Origin: JACDCA01 sp963810305
GTDB lineage: Bacteria > Acidobacteriota > Vicinamibacteria > Vicinamibacterales > 2-12-FULL-66-21
Assembly (NCBI GenBank): GCA_963810305.1
Contig: CAWEMY010000002.1
Span: forward strand, 1 to 64,000
Direction of reading: 5' to 3'
DNA: 64,000 nucleotides
The position numbers and the translations under genes were made by a program. The notes under the pieces are model-generated. The model was not told the DNA's origin. It did no database searches and saw only the letters and a list, made by a program, of their open reading frames with translations. Below are positions 53,298 through 61,957 of this stretch, piece after piece (the first letter of the stretch is position 1; each line of letters begins with the position of its first letter).

Positions 53298-55601
53298 TCA
53301 GCATGGCAGTTCGATCGTGAAAACCGTACCCGACGGAATATTGTCAGCGACATCGATCGCGCCACCGTGTTCCGCCACGATCCGGCGCACGATGGCGAGG
53401 CCGAGGCCGCTGCCGCGACGTTTGGTCGAGTAGTACGGCAGGAACAGCTTCTCCCGGTCCTCGGGCGGGATACCCGGCCCGTTGTCGGTAACGGTGACAC
53501 GAGCGACGCCGTACGCTTCATCGTGACGGGTCGCGATCTGGATAGTGGCAGGACCTCCAGCCGGCGGAGCGGGGGCCGCCGCGCCGCCGAGCGCTTCCAC
53601 GGCGTTGTCGATCAGGTTGATGACGACACGCCGGATCTGTTCGGCGTCCAGGCGGACAAGCGGCAGGTTCGGCGCGAGCTGCTGCTCGAGGACGATGCCC
53701 TTCAGCAGACCGTTGTAAAGGCCAAGCGTCTCGGTCATCACCAGGTTGAGATCGGTCGGAATCGCCTTGGGCGCCGGCATCCGCGCAAACTGTGCGAACT
53801 CGTCCACCAGCGCTTTCAGCGAGTCAACCTCGGTGACGATCGTCGACGTGCATTCTTCGATCAGCGCGCGGGCTGACGGCGGAGCGGTTCCGAACTGGCG
53901 ACGAAGCCGCTCGGCACTCAACTGAATCGGCGTCAACGGATTCTTGATCTCATGCGCCAGTCGCCGCGCGACGTCTCGCCACGCCGCAACGCGCTGGGTC
54001 CTGATCAGCGGCGTCACATCGTCGAAGACCAGGACCACGCCACCCGGCTCGCCGCCGTCGGTGGGGAGCTCGGTCGCTGCCGCGGCGAGGTGCAGTTCGC
54101 GGCCATCGCGGGCGAGCGCAACCTCCTGCCCGGCCGGCTCGGCGGTACTCTCCTGTGCCTTTCGGATGATCTGGTGCAGCGGCCGGAGATCCTCTCGTGC
54201 GAACACTTCGTCGGCAAGCCGTCCGGTCACGTCTTCGTTCAACCCGAGCAACCGAACCGCCGCGGCATTCACCGTCTCGATGCGCCGGTCCGCGGTAATC
54301 GACACGACACCGGTCGCGATCCGCTCGAGGATCGTTTCGAAATAACGGCGGCGCTCGTCGACCTCGGCGTTCTTCTGTTCGAGGTCCAGCCGCGACCGTT
54401 CGAGCTTCTGCTGACTCGCGGCGAGCTCGCCGGCCATCGTGTTGAAGGCCTCGACCAGCGATCCGAATTCGTCCCGCGTCTCCGGCTCGATGCGATGATC
54501 CAGGCGTCCGGCACCGATTTCACGTGCTCCGGCAGCCAGCCGCTGCACCGGACGGGTGATCCGCTTGGCGAGATACAGCCCCATCCATGTTGCGCTGACA
54601 AGAATCATCAGCGTCATCATCAGGAATACGGAAAGATAGACCCCCTCGAGGGCGGGCTTGAGGACGAGCAAGCGGCTGTAACCCTGATAGGCGTCCGTCA
54701 GCCGGCGTGAGTTCTGCGCGATCGATCCCGCCAGGTAGTCGCTCGCGATCACGACGCCAATGGGCGCTCCTGACGATGGGTCCGGAACGATGACGCCGGC
54801 GCGAACGAGCTCGCCACCGCTCGTGAGCGCATCGTGAGTGGTGCTGTCGCCGGAGCCGGTTGCGATCCGCGCCGCGAGCAGGTCCGCCGATGCCCGTGCG
54901 TGCCCCCTCGGGAGGGACGGCGATTCGACCGCGACCACCGGAGTCGGTGGCCCGTTGCTCCTCACGCGATAGACCTCCACGAGCCCGACGCGCCCCTGGC
55001 GGACGTCTCCCTCGATCGCCGACCGCAACGACGCGACGTCGCCCGACTGCAGCGCGGCTGCGGAGAGCCGGCGGGCAATTTGTTCGGCATGGCCCAATAC
55101 GACCGTCTGATGCTCTGCGTAGTAGTCGACGGCAATCGCCTGGCCCGACCGCAGCACTTCCTCGATCGGCGCGGCAAACCAGCGCGCCGTCGTCTGCCGG
55201 ATCAGTTCTCCGCCGACGATCAGGACGAGCACGGACGGAATGATCGTCAAACCGAGCATCGCCATCACGAGCTTCGCGCGGAACCGCGAGAACGGCAGAC
55301 CGCGGCGCCGCTCGACGACCAGCTTGATGATGTTGCGCGCCAGCACGAACACGAGCGCGAGCAGCATCGTGATGTCGGCGGCGGACAACGCCCAGAGCAG
55401 CGACTCGGTGAGAAAGTCCGGCGTGAACTGCGTGGACTGGTCGGCGAGATACATCATCGCGACGAGCGCCGCGATGAGCAGGGCGATCCCGAGAAGGATG
55501 AGCCGGGGGTTGTCGCGGAGCGGCCGCCGCTCTCGGAGCGGTTCCGGAGGGGTCTCCGCTGCAGGCAGCGCCGGGCGAGCTACGTCTCTGGCAAGGGCCA
55601 T
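53298..55601 (-). CDS. NtrY-like membrane sensor histidine kinase
   Basis: 767 residues. Three N-terminal membrane helices (about 34-53, 73-92, 113-132), a large extracytoplasmic sensor domain, a fourth helix near 300-325, HAMP (AKRITRPVQRLAAGAREIGAG), a PAS domain (about 415-530), HisKA with the phospho-His in RRLAHEIKNPLTPIQL, and HATPase (NLIDNAVEALG, DNGPGIP, GSGLGLAIV). The layout is that of NtrY. Together with the NtrC-type regulator downstream it forms a two-component system; the signal is unknown. The ATG follows a heptamer array with no obvious ribosome-binding site. Confidence 0.93.
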   Translation of the reverse strand: MALARDVARPALPAAETPPEPLRERRPLRDNPRLILLGIALLIAALVAMMYLADQSTQFTPDFLTESLLWALSAADITMLLALVFVLARNIIKLVVERRRGLPFSRFRAKLVMAMLGLTIIPSVLVLIVGGELIRQTTARWFAAPIEEVLRSGQAIAVDYYAEHQTVVLGHAEQIARRLSAAALQSGDVASLRSAIEGDVRQGRVGLVEVYRVRSNGPPTPVVAVESPSLPRGHARASADLLAARIATGSGDSTTHDALTSGGELVRAGVIVPDPSSGAPIGVVIASDYLAGSIAQNSRRLTDAYQGYSRLLVLKPALEGVYLSVFLMMTLMILVSATWMGLYLAKRITRPVQRLAAGAREIGAGRLDHRIEPETRDEFGSLVEAFNTMAGELAASQQKLERSRLDLEQKNAEVDERRRYFETILERIATGVVSITADRRIETVNAAAVRLLGLNEDVTGRLADEVFAREDLRPLHQIIRKAQESTAEPAGQEVALARDGRELHLAAAATELPTDGGEPGGVVLVFDDVTPLIRTQRVAAWRDVARRLAHEIKNPLTPIQLSAERLRRQFGTAPPSARALIEECTSTIVTEVDSLKALVDEFAQFARMPAPKAIPTDLNLVMTETLGLYNGLLKGIVLEQQLAPNLPLVRLDAEQIRRVVINLIDNAVEALGGAAAPAPPAGGPATIQIATRHDEAYGVARVTVTDNGPGIPPEDREKLFLPYYSTKRRGSGLGLAIVRRIVAEHGGAIDVADNIPSGTVFTIELPC

Positions 55602-55606
55602 AAGAA

Positions 55607-55635
55607 GCTATCAGCTATCAGCCATCAGCCCATCA
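55607..55635. repeat. heptamer array GCTATCA x4
   Basis: Units GCTATCA, GCTATCA, GCCATCA, GCCCATCA in the gap between nrdR and the kinase gene, ending 5 bases before the kinase ATG. On the coding strand each unit starts TGA. Same family as 21271-21303. Confidence 0.88.
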
Positions 55636-55671
55636 GCGCTTTGCGGCCCGCGATCCGCGAACCGCGCCCCG

Positions 55672-56130
55672 CTACTCTTTCGCATTCAGCAGATCCTTCA
55701 ACTCCGTCATGAACTCGCCGATGTCGCGGAAGTGGCGATACACCGACGCAAACCGAACGTAGGCAACCTTGTCGAGAGACCGAAGCTCGTTCATCACGAA
55801 TGCCCCGACCTCCTCGGTGCTCATCTCGCGTTCGGGCTTCTCCTGCAGCGCGGACTCGACCCGGTCGGCGACGGCCTCCAGCGAAGCCACGCTTACGGGA
55901 CGTTTCTCACACGCCTTGAGAAGGCCGGCGAGAAGCTTCTGCCGCTCGAAGCGCTCGCGGGTGCCGTCCTTCTTCACCACCATGTAGGGGATCTCGTCGA
56001 TTCGTTCGTAGCTCGTGAACCGTCGGCCGCAGCCCAGGCATTCCCGCCGGCGGCGGATCACCTCCCCTTCCTTGCTCTCCCGTGAATCGACGACCTTGTC
56101 GCCGAGGTGTGCGCAATACGGGCACTTCAT
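55672..56130 (-). CDS. nrdR: transcriptional repressor NrdR
   Basis: Zinc-ribbon/ATP-cone repressor of ribonucleotide reductase genes. 152 residues: MKCPYCAHLGDKVVDSR with CLGCGRRFTSYER forming the four-Cys ribbon, then an ATP-cone (VVKKDGTRERFERQKLLAGL). Upstream frame is ignored because homology starts at ATG 56130, which overlaps the preceding gene by 4 bases. Confidence 0.97.
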   Translation of the reverse strand: MKCPYCAHLGDKVVDSRESKEGEVIRRRRECLGCGRRFTSYERIDEIPYMVVKKDGTRERFERQKLLAGLLKACEKRPVSVASLEAVADRVESALQEKPEREMSTEEVGAFVMNELRSLDKVAYVRFASVYRHFRDIGEFMTELKDLLNAKE

Positions 56131-57134
56131 CGTTTCGCAAGCTCCTGGGCACGCTGCAGCGTCAGCCCTTCGCGCGCCATGAAGATGGCGCCGAGGAGCG
56201 AAACGGGCAGGAACGAAATGGCGTGCAGGACGATCGCCGCGCCCGACGCGCGGTCGGGTGGCGCGCCGAAAAACGTCTGAACCGCAACCTGATAGGCCAC
56301 GTGAAAGCCGCCAATCGCGCCGGGGGTCGGGACCGCGACGCCGACCACCAGCACCGTCATGACGAGGAACGAACCCGGGTACGGGAACGTAATATGAAAA
56401 GCCAGCGACGTCAGCCAGATACCGGCGGCGATCGAGAGCCACAGCGGGAACGACTGCAGCAGGGCAACCAGGAGCCGCGCCGGCTGCCGCATGACGGCAA
56501 GCCCCTGTGCGAAGGATTCGACGAACTGCGCGACGACGCGTGCGATGCGGGCCGGCAGCACGCGTTCGATCCGACCCGCCGCCCGGCCGAGCCGTTCGGG
56601 ATGACCGGCCAGGACGAACAGGACGAGGAGCCCGGCAACGGCGGCCGCGGCCGCTACCCCGCCCCAGAACTTGACGTAAGCCAGCTGCGCGGCATCCCCC
56701 TGAAGCACGCCGCTCGACACGGTGAACACAAAGAGGGCGAACAGCAGCAGGACCGTTGCCGTGTCCAGCAGCCGTTCGAGAATGATGGTGGCGAAGGTTG
56801 CCGCGGGGTTCAGACCCTCCTTTTTTGCGAGAAGGTAGGGTCGAATGACCTCACCGGCACGCGCCGGCAGGAAGAAACTGGCGGCAAAGCCGATGACGGT
56901 CGTCCGGAACGCGTTACCGAAATGGGTCGGGCCGATCGGCGCGAGCAGTGCCTGCCACCGCCAGGCGCGCAAGGCGTAGGTCAGTCCGGTGATCAGAACC
57001 GCCAGGGTGAGCAGCCACGAATCGGCGCGGCGGGTTTCGGCCCACACCTCGGCAAAGTTGGCGTCGCGGAAGAAAAACGCGAGGAGCCCGACGGTGCACA
57101 CGAGAATGAGGATTGCGCGGAGCCGGGTTCGCAT
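56127..57134 (-). CDS. lysylphosphatidylglycerol synthase-type membrane protein
   Basis: 335 residues with about eight membrane helices; the family (UPF0104/AglD-like, formerly YbhN) includes flippase-type domains. Characteristic stretches: WRWQALLAPIGPTHFGNAFRTTVIGFAASFFLPARAGEVIRPYLL split here as ALLAPIGPTHFGNAF and FLPARAGEVIRPYLL, and later VGVAVPTPGAIGGFHVAYQ. Probably moves or modifies lipids; substrate unknown. Operon with nrdR. Confidence 0.85.
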   Translation of the reverse strand: MRTRLRAILILVCTVGLLAFFFRDANFAEVWAETRRADSWLLTLAVLITGLTYALRAWRWQALLAPIGPTHFGNAFRTTVIGFAASFFLPARAGEVIRPYLLAKKEGLNPAATFATIILERLLDTATVLLLFALFVFTVSSGVLQGDAAQLAYVKFWGGVAAAAAVAGLLVLFVLAGHPERLGRAAGRIERVLPARIARVVAQFVESFAQGLAVMRQPARLLVALLQSFPLWLSIAAGIWLTSLAFHITFPYPGSFLVMTVLVVGVAVPTPGAIGGFHVAYQVAVQTFFGAPPDRASGAAIVLHAISFLPVSLLGAIFMAREGLTLQRAQELAKR

Positions 57135-57186
57135 GAGTATTTGATGAGGTTAGGGATTACAATCGTATATCAGTCCCGCCAAGTCT

Positions 57187-58332
57187 ATGGGAAAACGTGA
57201 GTTATTGCTCGTAGCGGCATTCATCCTGGTCGGGGCCGGGGTGTATCAGGTCACCGCGCCCCCGCGCGACCCGGACCGCCCTCGCTGGTCGGTCGGCGGC
57301 ATCGTCGAAAGCATCCGTCGCGAGGTGCGAGGCAACCAGGCACAGGCCACGGCAAAGATCCCCTCCACCATCCCGGCTCCCCCGTCAGTGCGCGAGCTCC
57401 GGATCATGGTCGGAAGTGTGAACGTGACGATCGTCGGAGAAGAACGGGACGACATCCAGGCCGAGCTCGACGTCACATCGAATGCCTTCGATGAGGCCGA
57501 AGCCGAACGGACGGCGAAGGCGACGAGGCTGAAAGTGGACGCGTCCGGTCCGGTGATCACGGTGTCGGTCGACTTCCCACGTGAGGGGCGGCAACGGGCC
57601 GACCTCACGCTGAAGATCCCGGCGAGGCTCGAGCTCCGAATCGAGAAGAACAACGAACTGACCGTGACCAACGCCGCCGCCGTGACGGTGACCGGGCGGG
57701 GTGACACAACTCTTACGGGAATCCCCGGGCCGGTCCACGCCACCCAGCGCGGTAGCGCCATTACGCTCACCGACATCGGTTCGCTGAAGCTCACCACGAT
57801 GAGCGGCGCGGAAGCGAAGCTGTCAGAGGTCAAGGGGGATGTGACGCTGTCGCTTCAGGGGGGCGAACTGCACGCCGAAGCGCTCGCCGGAAGCCTCGAA
57901 ATCGAATCGCGCAACTGCGACATCACGCTCGAGAAACTCGAGAAGGTTCGGCAGACCAGGATCAACGCGGTCAATGGCGAGATCGTGGTTCGTGACGTCC
58001 AGACCGAGTTGCGGATCGATGGCCGCGAGGCCGACATCCGCGTCGAGCAGACGGCGCCCGCTCCGCTGTCGATTTACAACGACGGCAATGAGACCGTGGA
58101 TCTGGAGCTGCCAGCCGGGGGCCTCAAGATTGACGCCCGCACAATCGACGGCAGGCTGACAGTCGACGAGGCTCTCACCAAACGCGGCGTCAAAGTCGAG
58201 ACGAGCGGCAGCGAGGGCGGCGAGAGCGGAAGCACCCGCGAGGAGCAGCACGTCGAGGCCGTCGTCGCCGGTGGCGGTCCGCTCATCACCATCCGCGCCC
58301 AACGGGGCGATATCTCCCTGCGATCAAAATAA
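57187..58332 (+). CDS. DUF4097-like beta-helix protein, membrane-anchored
   Basis: 381 residues. One N-terminal hydrophobic segment (LLLVAAFILVGAGVYQV) acts as anchor or signal, then a linker and a repetitive beta-strand domain (GSVNVTIVGEERDDIQ, AITLTDIGSLKLTTMSG, LEIESRNCDITLEKLE) of the putative-adhesin type. No catalytic motif. Divergent from the flippase-like gene with a 52-base gap. Its TAA stop lies 3 bases before a heptamer array. Role unknown; envelope location likely. Confidence 0.78.
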   Translation: MGKRELLLVAAFILVGAGVYQVTAPPRDPDRPRWSVGGIVESIRREVRGNQAQATAKIPSTIPAPPSVRELRIMVGSVNVTIVGEERDDIQAELDVTSNAFDEAEAERTAKATRLKVDASGPVITVSVDFPREGRQRADLTLKIPARLELRIEKNNELTVTNAAAVTVTGRGDTTLTGIPGPVHATQRGSAITLTDIGSLKLTTMSGAEAKLSEVKGDVTLSLQGGELHAEALAGSLEIESRNCDITLEKLEKVRQTRINAVNGEIVVRDVQTELRIDGREADIRVEQTAPAPLSIYNDGNETVDLELPAGGLKIDARTIDGRLTVDEALTKRGVKVETSGSEGGESGSTREEQHVEAVVAGGGPLITIRAQRGDISLRSK

Positions 58333-58335
58333 CTA

Positions 58336-58410
58336 TGAACGGTGAACGGTGAACGGTGAACTGAACTCCGAGTCCTCCACGTTCATCGTTCATAGTTCGT
58401 AGTCCTTAGT
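58336..58410 (+). repeat. inverted heptamer arrays TGAACGG / GTTCATC
   Basis: Left: TGAACGG three times and a partial unit (58336-58360), each starting with a stop triplet. Right: GTTCATC, GTTCATA, GTTCGTA, GTCCTTA (58381-58408). The halves are complementary. The array ends 6 bases before the -35 box of purC. Confidence 0.9.
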
Positions 58411-58415
58411 TTCAG

Positions 58416-58444
58416 TTGACGCGCCTCGCGCCGGCCTGTAATCT
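58416..58444 (+). promoter_or_regulatory. promoter of purC
   Basis: TTGACG at 58416-58421, 17 bases, TAATCT at 58439-58444. The start site should lie near 58451, about 18 bases before the GTG start. Confidence 0.55.
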
Positions 58445-58468
58445 TCACGCTTTCTCGGCGAGGCACCC

Positions 58469-59422
58469 GTGCTCTCTACTTCCGCACCAGTCCTTGAAAC
58501 TTCTCTCGATGGCCTGACCGTTCACCGGCGCGGCAAGGTCCGCGACGTCTACGACATCACCCTCGATTCCGGCGAGCCGGCGCTGCTGATGGTGGCGACC
58601 GACCGGATCTCCGCGTTCGACTACGTGCTGGGGTCCGCGATCCCCGACAAAGGCAAGGTGCTGACGCAGCTGTCTGCGTTCTGGTTCGAGCGCCTGGGCG
58701 ATCTCGTTCCGCACCACCTGATCTCGATGAACGTCGACGAATTTCCGGCAGCGGCGCGCCCGCACGCCGATGTCCTGCGCGGCCGCACCATGCTCGCGCG
58801 CCGTACCGAACCGATCCCGATTGAATGCGTCGCGCGCGGCTATCTCTCCGGCTCCGGGTGGAAGGAGTACCGTGAGACAGGCCGCGTCTGCGGCATCACG
58901 CTGCCGGCAGGCCTGCAGGAATCCGACCGGCTGCCGGAACCGATCTTCACGCCGGCGACCAAGGCGGATACCGGTCACGACATCAACATCAGCGAAGCGG
59001 AAGCGGGCGAAATCGTCGGTCACGCGCTCGTCCGGCGTCTGAAGGAGCTGACGCTCGAGATCTACCGGCGTGGCTGCGAGCATGCCGAGTCGAAAGGCAT
59101 CATCATCGCGGACACGAAGTTCGAGTTTGGCCTGGCCCGCCGTAGCTCCGAAGGAGCGGAGGCTGGCTTGGCGGCCGATCAGGAAATCATCCTCATCGAC
59201 GAGGTGCTCACTCCTGACTCTTCGCGTTTCTGGCCGCAGGCATCGTACGCGCCGGGCCACGGCGTCCCGAGCTTCGACAAGCAGTTCGTTCGCGACTATC
59301 TCGAAGACATCCGTTGGAACAAGCAGCCGCCGGTACCGACGCTGCCCGACGAGGTGATCCGGAAGACGCGCGAGAAGTACGTCGAGGCCTTCCGGTTGCT
59401 CTCCAGCCGCGAGCTGCAATAG
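58469..59422 (+). CDS. purC: phosphoribosylaminoimidazole-succinocarboxamide synthase with repeat-derived insertion
   Basis: ATP-dependent ligation of aspartate to CAIR in purine synthesis. 317 residues of the long form: RRGKVRDVYDI, VATDRISAFDYVL, IPIECVARGYLSGSGWKEY, TPATKADTGHDINIS, VLTPDSSRFWP. In the strand-turn-strand EFGLxxGEI(V/I)LIDE the turn is expanded by about 14 residues (RRSSEGAEAGLAA), encoded by a palindromic repeat also present in rpsP-khpA. GTG 58469 follows GAGG at 5 bases. The insertion lies at the surface turn before the catalytic DE pair, so activity is probably retained. Confidence 0.94.
   Translation: MLSTSAPVLETSLDGLTVHRRGKVRDVYDITLDSGEPALLMVATDRISAFDYVLGSAIPDKGKVLTQLSAFWFERLGDLVPHHLISMNVDEFPAAARPHADVLRGRTMLARRTEPIPIECVARGYLSGSGWKEYRETGRVCGITLPAGLQESDRLPEPIFTPATKADTGHDINISEAEAGEIVGHALVRRLKELTLEIYRRGCEHAESKGIIIADTKFEFGLARRSSEGAEAGLAADQEIILIDEVLTPDSSRFWPQASYAPGHGVPSFDKQFVRDYLEDIRWNKQPPVPTLPDEVIRKTREKYVEAFRLLSSRELQ
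59135..59176 (+). repeat. palindromic repeat inserted in frame in purC
   Basis: 42 bases, 14 codons. It contains CCCGCCGTAGCTCCGA followed by AAGGAGCGGAGGC; the centre GCTCC-GAA-GGAGC is a perfect palindrome. Both halves match the ends of the 63-base copy at 39426-39488 in the same frame. It looks like that copy with its middle removed. Confidence 0.8.
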
Positions 59423-59426
59423 CGCC

Positions 59427-59636
59427 GTGCGAGACCAGCTCGAGAAGCTCGTCCACGAGATGCTCGAAAAGGGGATCCTCTACGACGACGCCCGCCGCGA
59501 GTTCGAGAAGATGTTCATTTCGCGCGCCCTCCAGCGCTCGAAGGGGAACGTGGGGGACGCCGCCGAGATGCTCGGGCTGCACCGCAATACCGTCGCGCGC
59601 AAGATGGCCGAGTACCGGATCAGGCGCTCCTCGTAG
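59427..59636 (+). CDS. Fis-type helix-turn-helix protein
   Basis: 69 residues from GTG 59427, 4 bases after the purC stop. N-terminal helix (RDQLEKLVHEMLEKGILYDDA) and C-terminal Fis HTH (ALQRSKGNVGDAAEMLGLHRNTVARKM). It equals the DNA-binding end of NtrC-type regulators standing alone. A small nucleoid or transcription factor; targets unknown. Coupling to purC is unusual to me. Confidence 0.88.
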   Translation: MRDQLEKLVHEMLEKGILYDDARREFEKMFISRALQRSKGNVGDAAEMLGLHRNTVARKMAEYRIRRSS

Positions 59637-59660
59637 GGACGGTTCGCGAACCGCCCCTAC
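59636..59660. repeat. GC-rich palindrome, second copy
   Basis: Inverted repeat with core GGTTCGCGAACC flanked by GGGA/CCCCT, sister of 11457-11484. It lies immediately behind the Fis-like gene and could serve as a terminator stem, though no T run follows. Confidence 0.6.
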
Positions 59661-59686
59661 CGTTAGCAGTCACAGCCCTCGACTGC

Positions 59687-59715
59687 TTGACAATCCTTTC
59701 GCCCCTCGATAGATT
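59687..59715 (+). promoter_or_regulatory. promoter of groES-groEL
   Basis: TTGACA (59687-59692), 17 bases, TAGATT (59710-59715). The -10 box abuts the CIRCE operator, so a bound repressor would cover the start site. Leader of about 115 bases to groES. Confidence 0.7.
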
Positions 59716-59741
59716 TAGCAGTCGGGCCTGCGGAGTGCTAC
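59715..59741 (+). promoter_or_regulatory. CIRCE operator (HrcA site)
   Basis: TTAGCAGTC, 9 bases, GAGTGCTAC. Consensus is TTAGCACTC-N9-GAGTGCTAA, so each arm has one mismatch. Location on the groES promoter fits heat-shock control by HrcA. The hrcA gene is not in the window. Confidence 0.85.
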
Positions 59742-59835
59742 CGCTTAGGGGCCCAGCCGGGTTTTTCCTAGGCTTTTTGGCCACAAACGGTGGCCCCACA
59801 ACAGAACAATTGTTTTACCGGGAGTAACGCGAAAC

Positions 59836-60147
59836 ATGGCAGCCACGAAGACAGCAGTCGGGATCCGTCCCCTGCACGACCGGGTAATCGTGCAGCGGAT
59901 CGAGGAAGGCGAACAGAAGGTCGGCGGGATCATCATCCCGGATTCGGCCAAGGAAAAGCCCCAGCAGGGCAAGGTCATTGCCGTCGGCAAGGGCAAGGTC
60001 GAGAAGGATGGCAAGGTCACGCCGCTCGACGTCAAGGAAGGGGACACGGTCCTCTTCGGCAAGTACTCCGGCCAGGAAATCAAGCTCGAAGGCGAAGAGT
60101 ACCTGATCATGCGCGAGGAAGAAATCCTCGGCGTCATCACGAAATAG
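59836..60147 (+). CDS. groES: co-chaperonin GroES
   Basis: 103-residue lid of the chaperonin chamber. N-terminal IRPLHDRVIVQRIEE, mobile loop with GGIIIPDSAKEKPQQGKVIAVG, and the C-terminal KYSGQEIKLEGEEYLIM. GGGAG lies 11 bases before ATG 59836. Controlled by CIRCE; followed by groEL after 85 bases of palindromic repeats. Confidence 0.98.
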   Translation: MAATKTAVGIRPLHDRVIVQRIEEGEQKVGGIIIPDSAKEKPQQGKVIAVGKGKVEKDGKVTPLDVKEGDTVLFGKYSGQEIKLEGEEYLIMREEEILGVITK

Positions 60148-60149
60148 CA

Positions 60150-60222
60150 GAAGTCGGGCCGGCTGAAGCCGGCCCCTACCGACGTGTAGAGGCCGACTTC
60201 AGTCGGCCAGCAACAACGGAGA
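60150..60222. repeat. palindromes between groES and groEL
   Basis: Two adjacent inverted repeats: GGGCCGGCTGAAGCCGGCCC and, 15 bases on, GGCCGACTTCAGTCGGCC. Both are near-perfect and differ in sequence. They may form stems that set the groES:groEL mRNA ratio or stability. Confidence 0.75.
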
Positions 60223-60232
60223 CATCAAGAAA

Positions 60233-61864
60233 ATGGCAAAGCAGATTATTTACGGCGAGGAGTCGCGCCAGGCAATCCTGCGCGGCGTGAACCAGCTCGC
60301 CAACGCCGTCAAGGTGACGCTCGGCCCCAAGGGGCGCAACGTCGTCCTCGACAAGAAGTTCGGCTCCCCCACCATCACCAAGGATGGCGTCACTGTCGCG
60401 AAGGAAATCGACCTGAAGGACCCGCTCGAGAACATGGGCGCCCAGATGGTCCGCGAAGTGGCGAGCAAGACGTCCGACATCGCCGGCGACGGCACGACGA
60501 CCGCGACCGTGCTCGCGCAGGCGATCTTCCGCGAAGGCGCCAAGAACGTGGTGGCCGGCGCGAACCCCATGGAGCTGAAGCGCGGCATCGAGAAAGCCGT
60601 GGAAGCTCATCGTCGCCGAGCTGAAGAAGGCGTCCAAGCCGGTCAGCGGGCAGGCGATCGCGCAGGTCGGCACGATCTCGGCGAACGCCGACGAGACCAT
60701 CGGCAAGATCATCGCGGAAGCCATGGAGAAGGTCGGCAAGGACGGCGTGATCACCGTTGAAGAAGCCAAGTCGATGGAGACCTCGCTCGAAGTCGTCGAG
60801 GGTATGCAGTTCGACCGCGGCTATCTCTCGCCGTATTTCGTGACCGACCCCGAGCGGATGGAAGTCGTTCTCGAGAACCCGGTCATCCTGATCCACGAGA
60901 AGAAGATCAGCTCGATGAAGGACCTCCTGCCGCTGCTCGAGCAGGTGGCCCGCGCCGGCCGTCCACTGCTCATCATCGCGGAAGACGTCGATGGTGAAGC
61001 ACTCGCGACGCTGGTCGTGAACAAGCTGCGCGGCACGCTGCAGGCTGCGGCCGTGAAGGCCCCGGGCTTCGGCGATCGACGCAAGGCCATGCTCGAGGAC
61101 ATCGCTATCCTCACCGGCGGCCGCGCGTTGACCGAGGATCTGGGCATCAAGCTCGAGAACATCAAGCTCGAGGACCTCGGCAAGGTGAAGAAGGTCACGG
61201 TCGACAAGGACAACACCACGCTGGTCGAGGGTGGCGGTTCGCAGAGCGCGATCGAGGGACGCGTGAAGCAGATCCGGACCCAGGTCGAGGAGACCACGTC
61301 TGACTACGACCGCGAGAAGCTCCAGGAGCGCCTGGCCAAGCTCGTCGGCGGCGTCGCCATCATCAAGGTCGGTGCGGCCACCGAGACCGAGATGAAAGAG
61401 AAGAAGGCTCGTGTCGAAGACGCGATGCACGCGACCAAAGCGGCGGTCGAGGAGGGCATCGTCCCTGGCGGCGGCGTCGCTCTCATCCGCGCCGGCAAGG
61501 CGCTGGACTCGCTGACGCTCGAGGGGGACCAGGCCGTGGGCGTCGCGCTCATCCGCAAGGCCATCGAGGAGCCGCTCCGCTGGATCGCAAACAACGCGGG
61601 CCAGGAAGGCTCGATCGTCATCCAGAAGGTGAAGGACGCCAAGGGCGACGACGGCTACAACGCGGCCTCGGACAAGTACGAGAACCTGGTCACCGCGGGC
61701 GTCATCGATCCTGTGAAGGTCGTGCGCACGGCGCTCCAGAACGCCTCGTCCATCGCGTCGCTCCTGCTCACCACCGAGGCGCTCGTCAGCGAGATCCCGG
61801 AGGAGAAGAAGGAAGCGGCTGGCGGTGGCATGCCGGCGGCGGCGGCATGGGCGGGATGTACTAA
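60233..61864 (+). CDS. groEL: chaperonin GroEL, two frameshifts
   Basis: 60-kDa chaperonin subunit. Frame 1 (from 60233): AKQIIYGEESRQAILRG, VTLGPKGRNVVLDKKFG, the ATPase signature GDGTTTATVLAQAI. At about 60600 one extra base shifts to frame 2, which carries KVGKDGVITVEEAKS through GAATETEMKEKKARVEDA to GGGMP. Near 61838 one base is missing; restored, the protein ends in the typical Gly-Met tail GGGGMGGMY with TAA at 61862. Total 544 codons, full length. Essential gene, so these are almost certainly sequence errors. Confidence 0.95.
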
Positions 61865-61873
61865 GTCAGAACG

Positions 61874-61916
61874 ATGAACGAAGAACTATGAACCCTTCAT
61901 AGTTCATAGTTCATAG
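61874..61916 (+). repeat. inverted heptamer arrays ATGAACG / TTCATAG
   Basis: Left: ATGAACG, AAGAACT, ATGAACC. Right: TTCATAG three times (61896-61916). Complementary halves, 10 bases after the groEL stop and just before the terminator. Close in sequence to the array at 58336-58410. Confidence 0.88.
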
Positions 61917-61921
61917 TTACT

Positions 61922-61956
61922 GGGCCGGCTGGGAGCGATCCCGGCCGGCCCTTTTT
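61922..61956 (+). terminator. rho-independent terminator after groEL
   Basis: A 13-base-pair stem, GGGCCGGCTGGGA with TCCCGGCCGGCCC, a GCGA loop and five T. It ends the groE transcript right before the stop codon of the convergent aminotransferase gene. Confidence 0.9.
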
Positions 61957-61957
61957 G

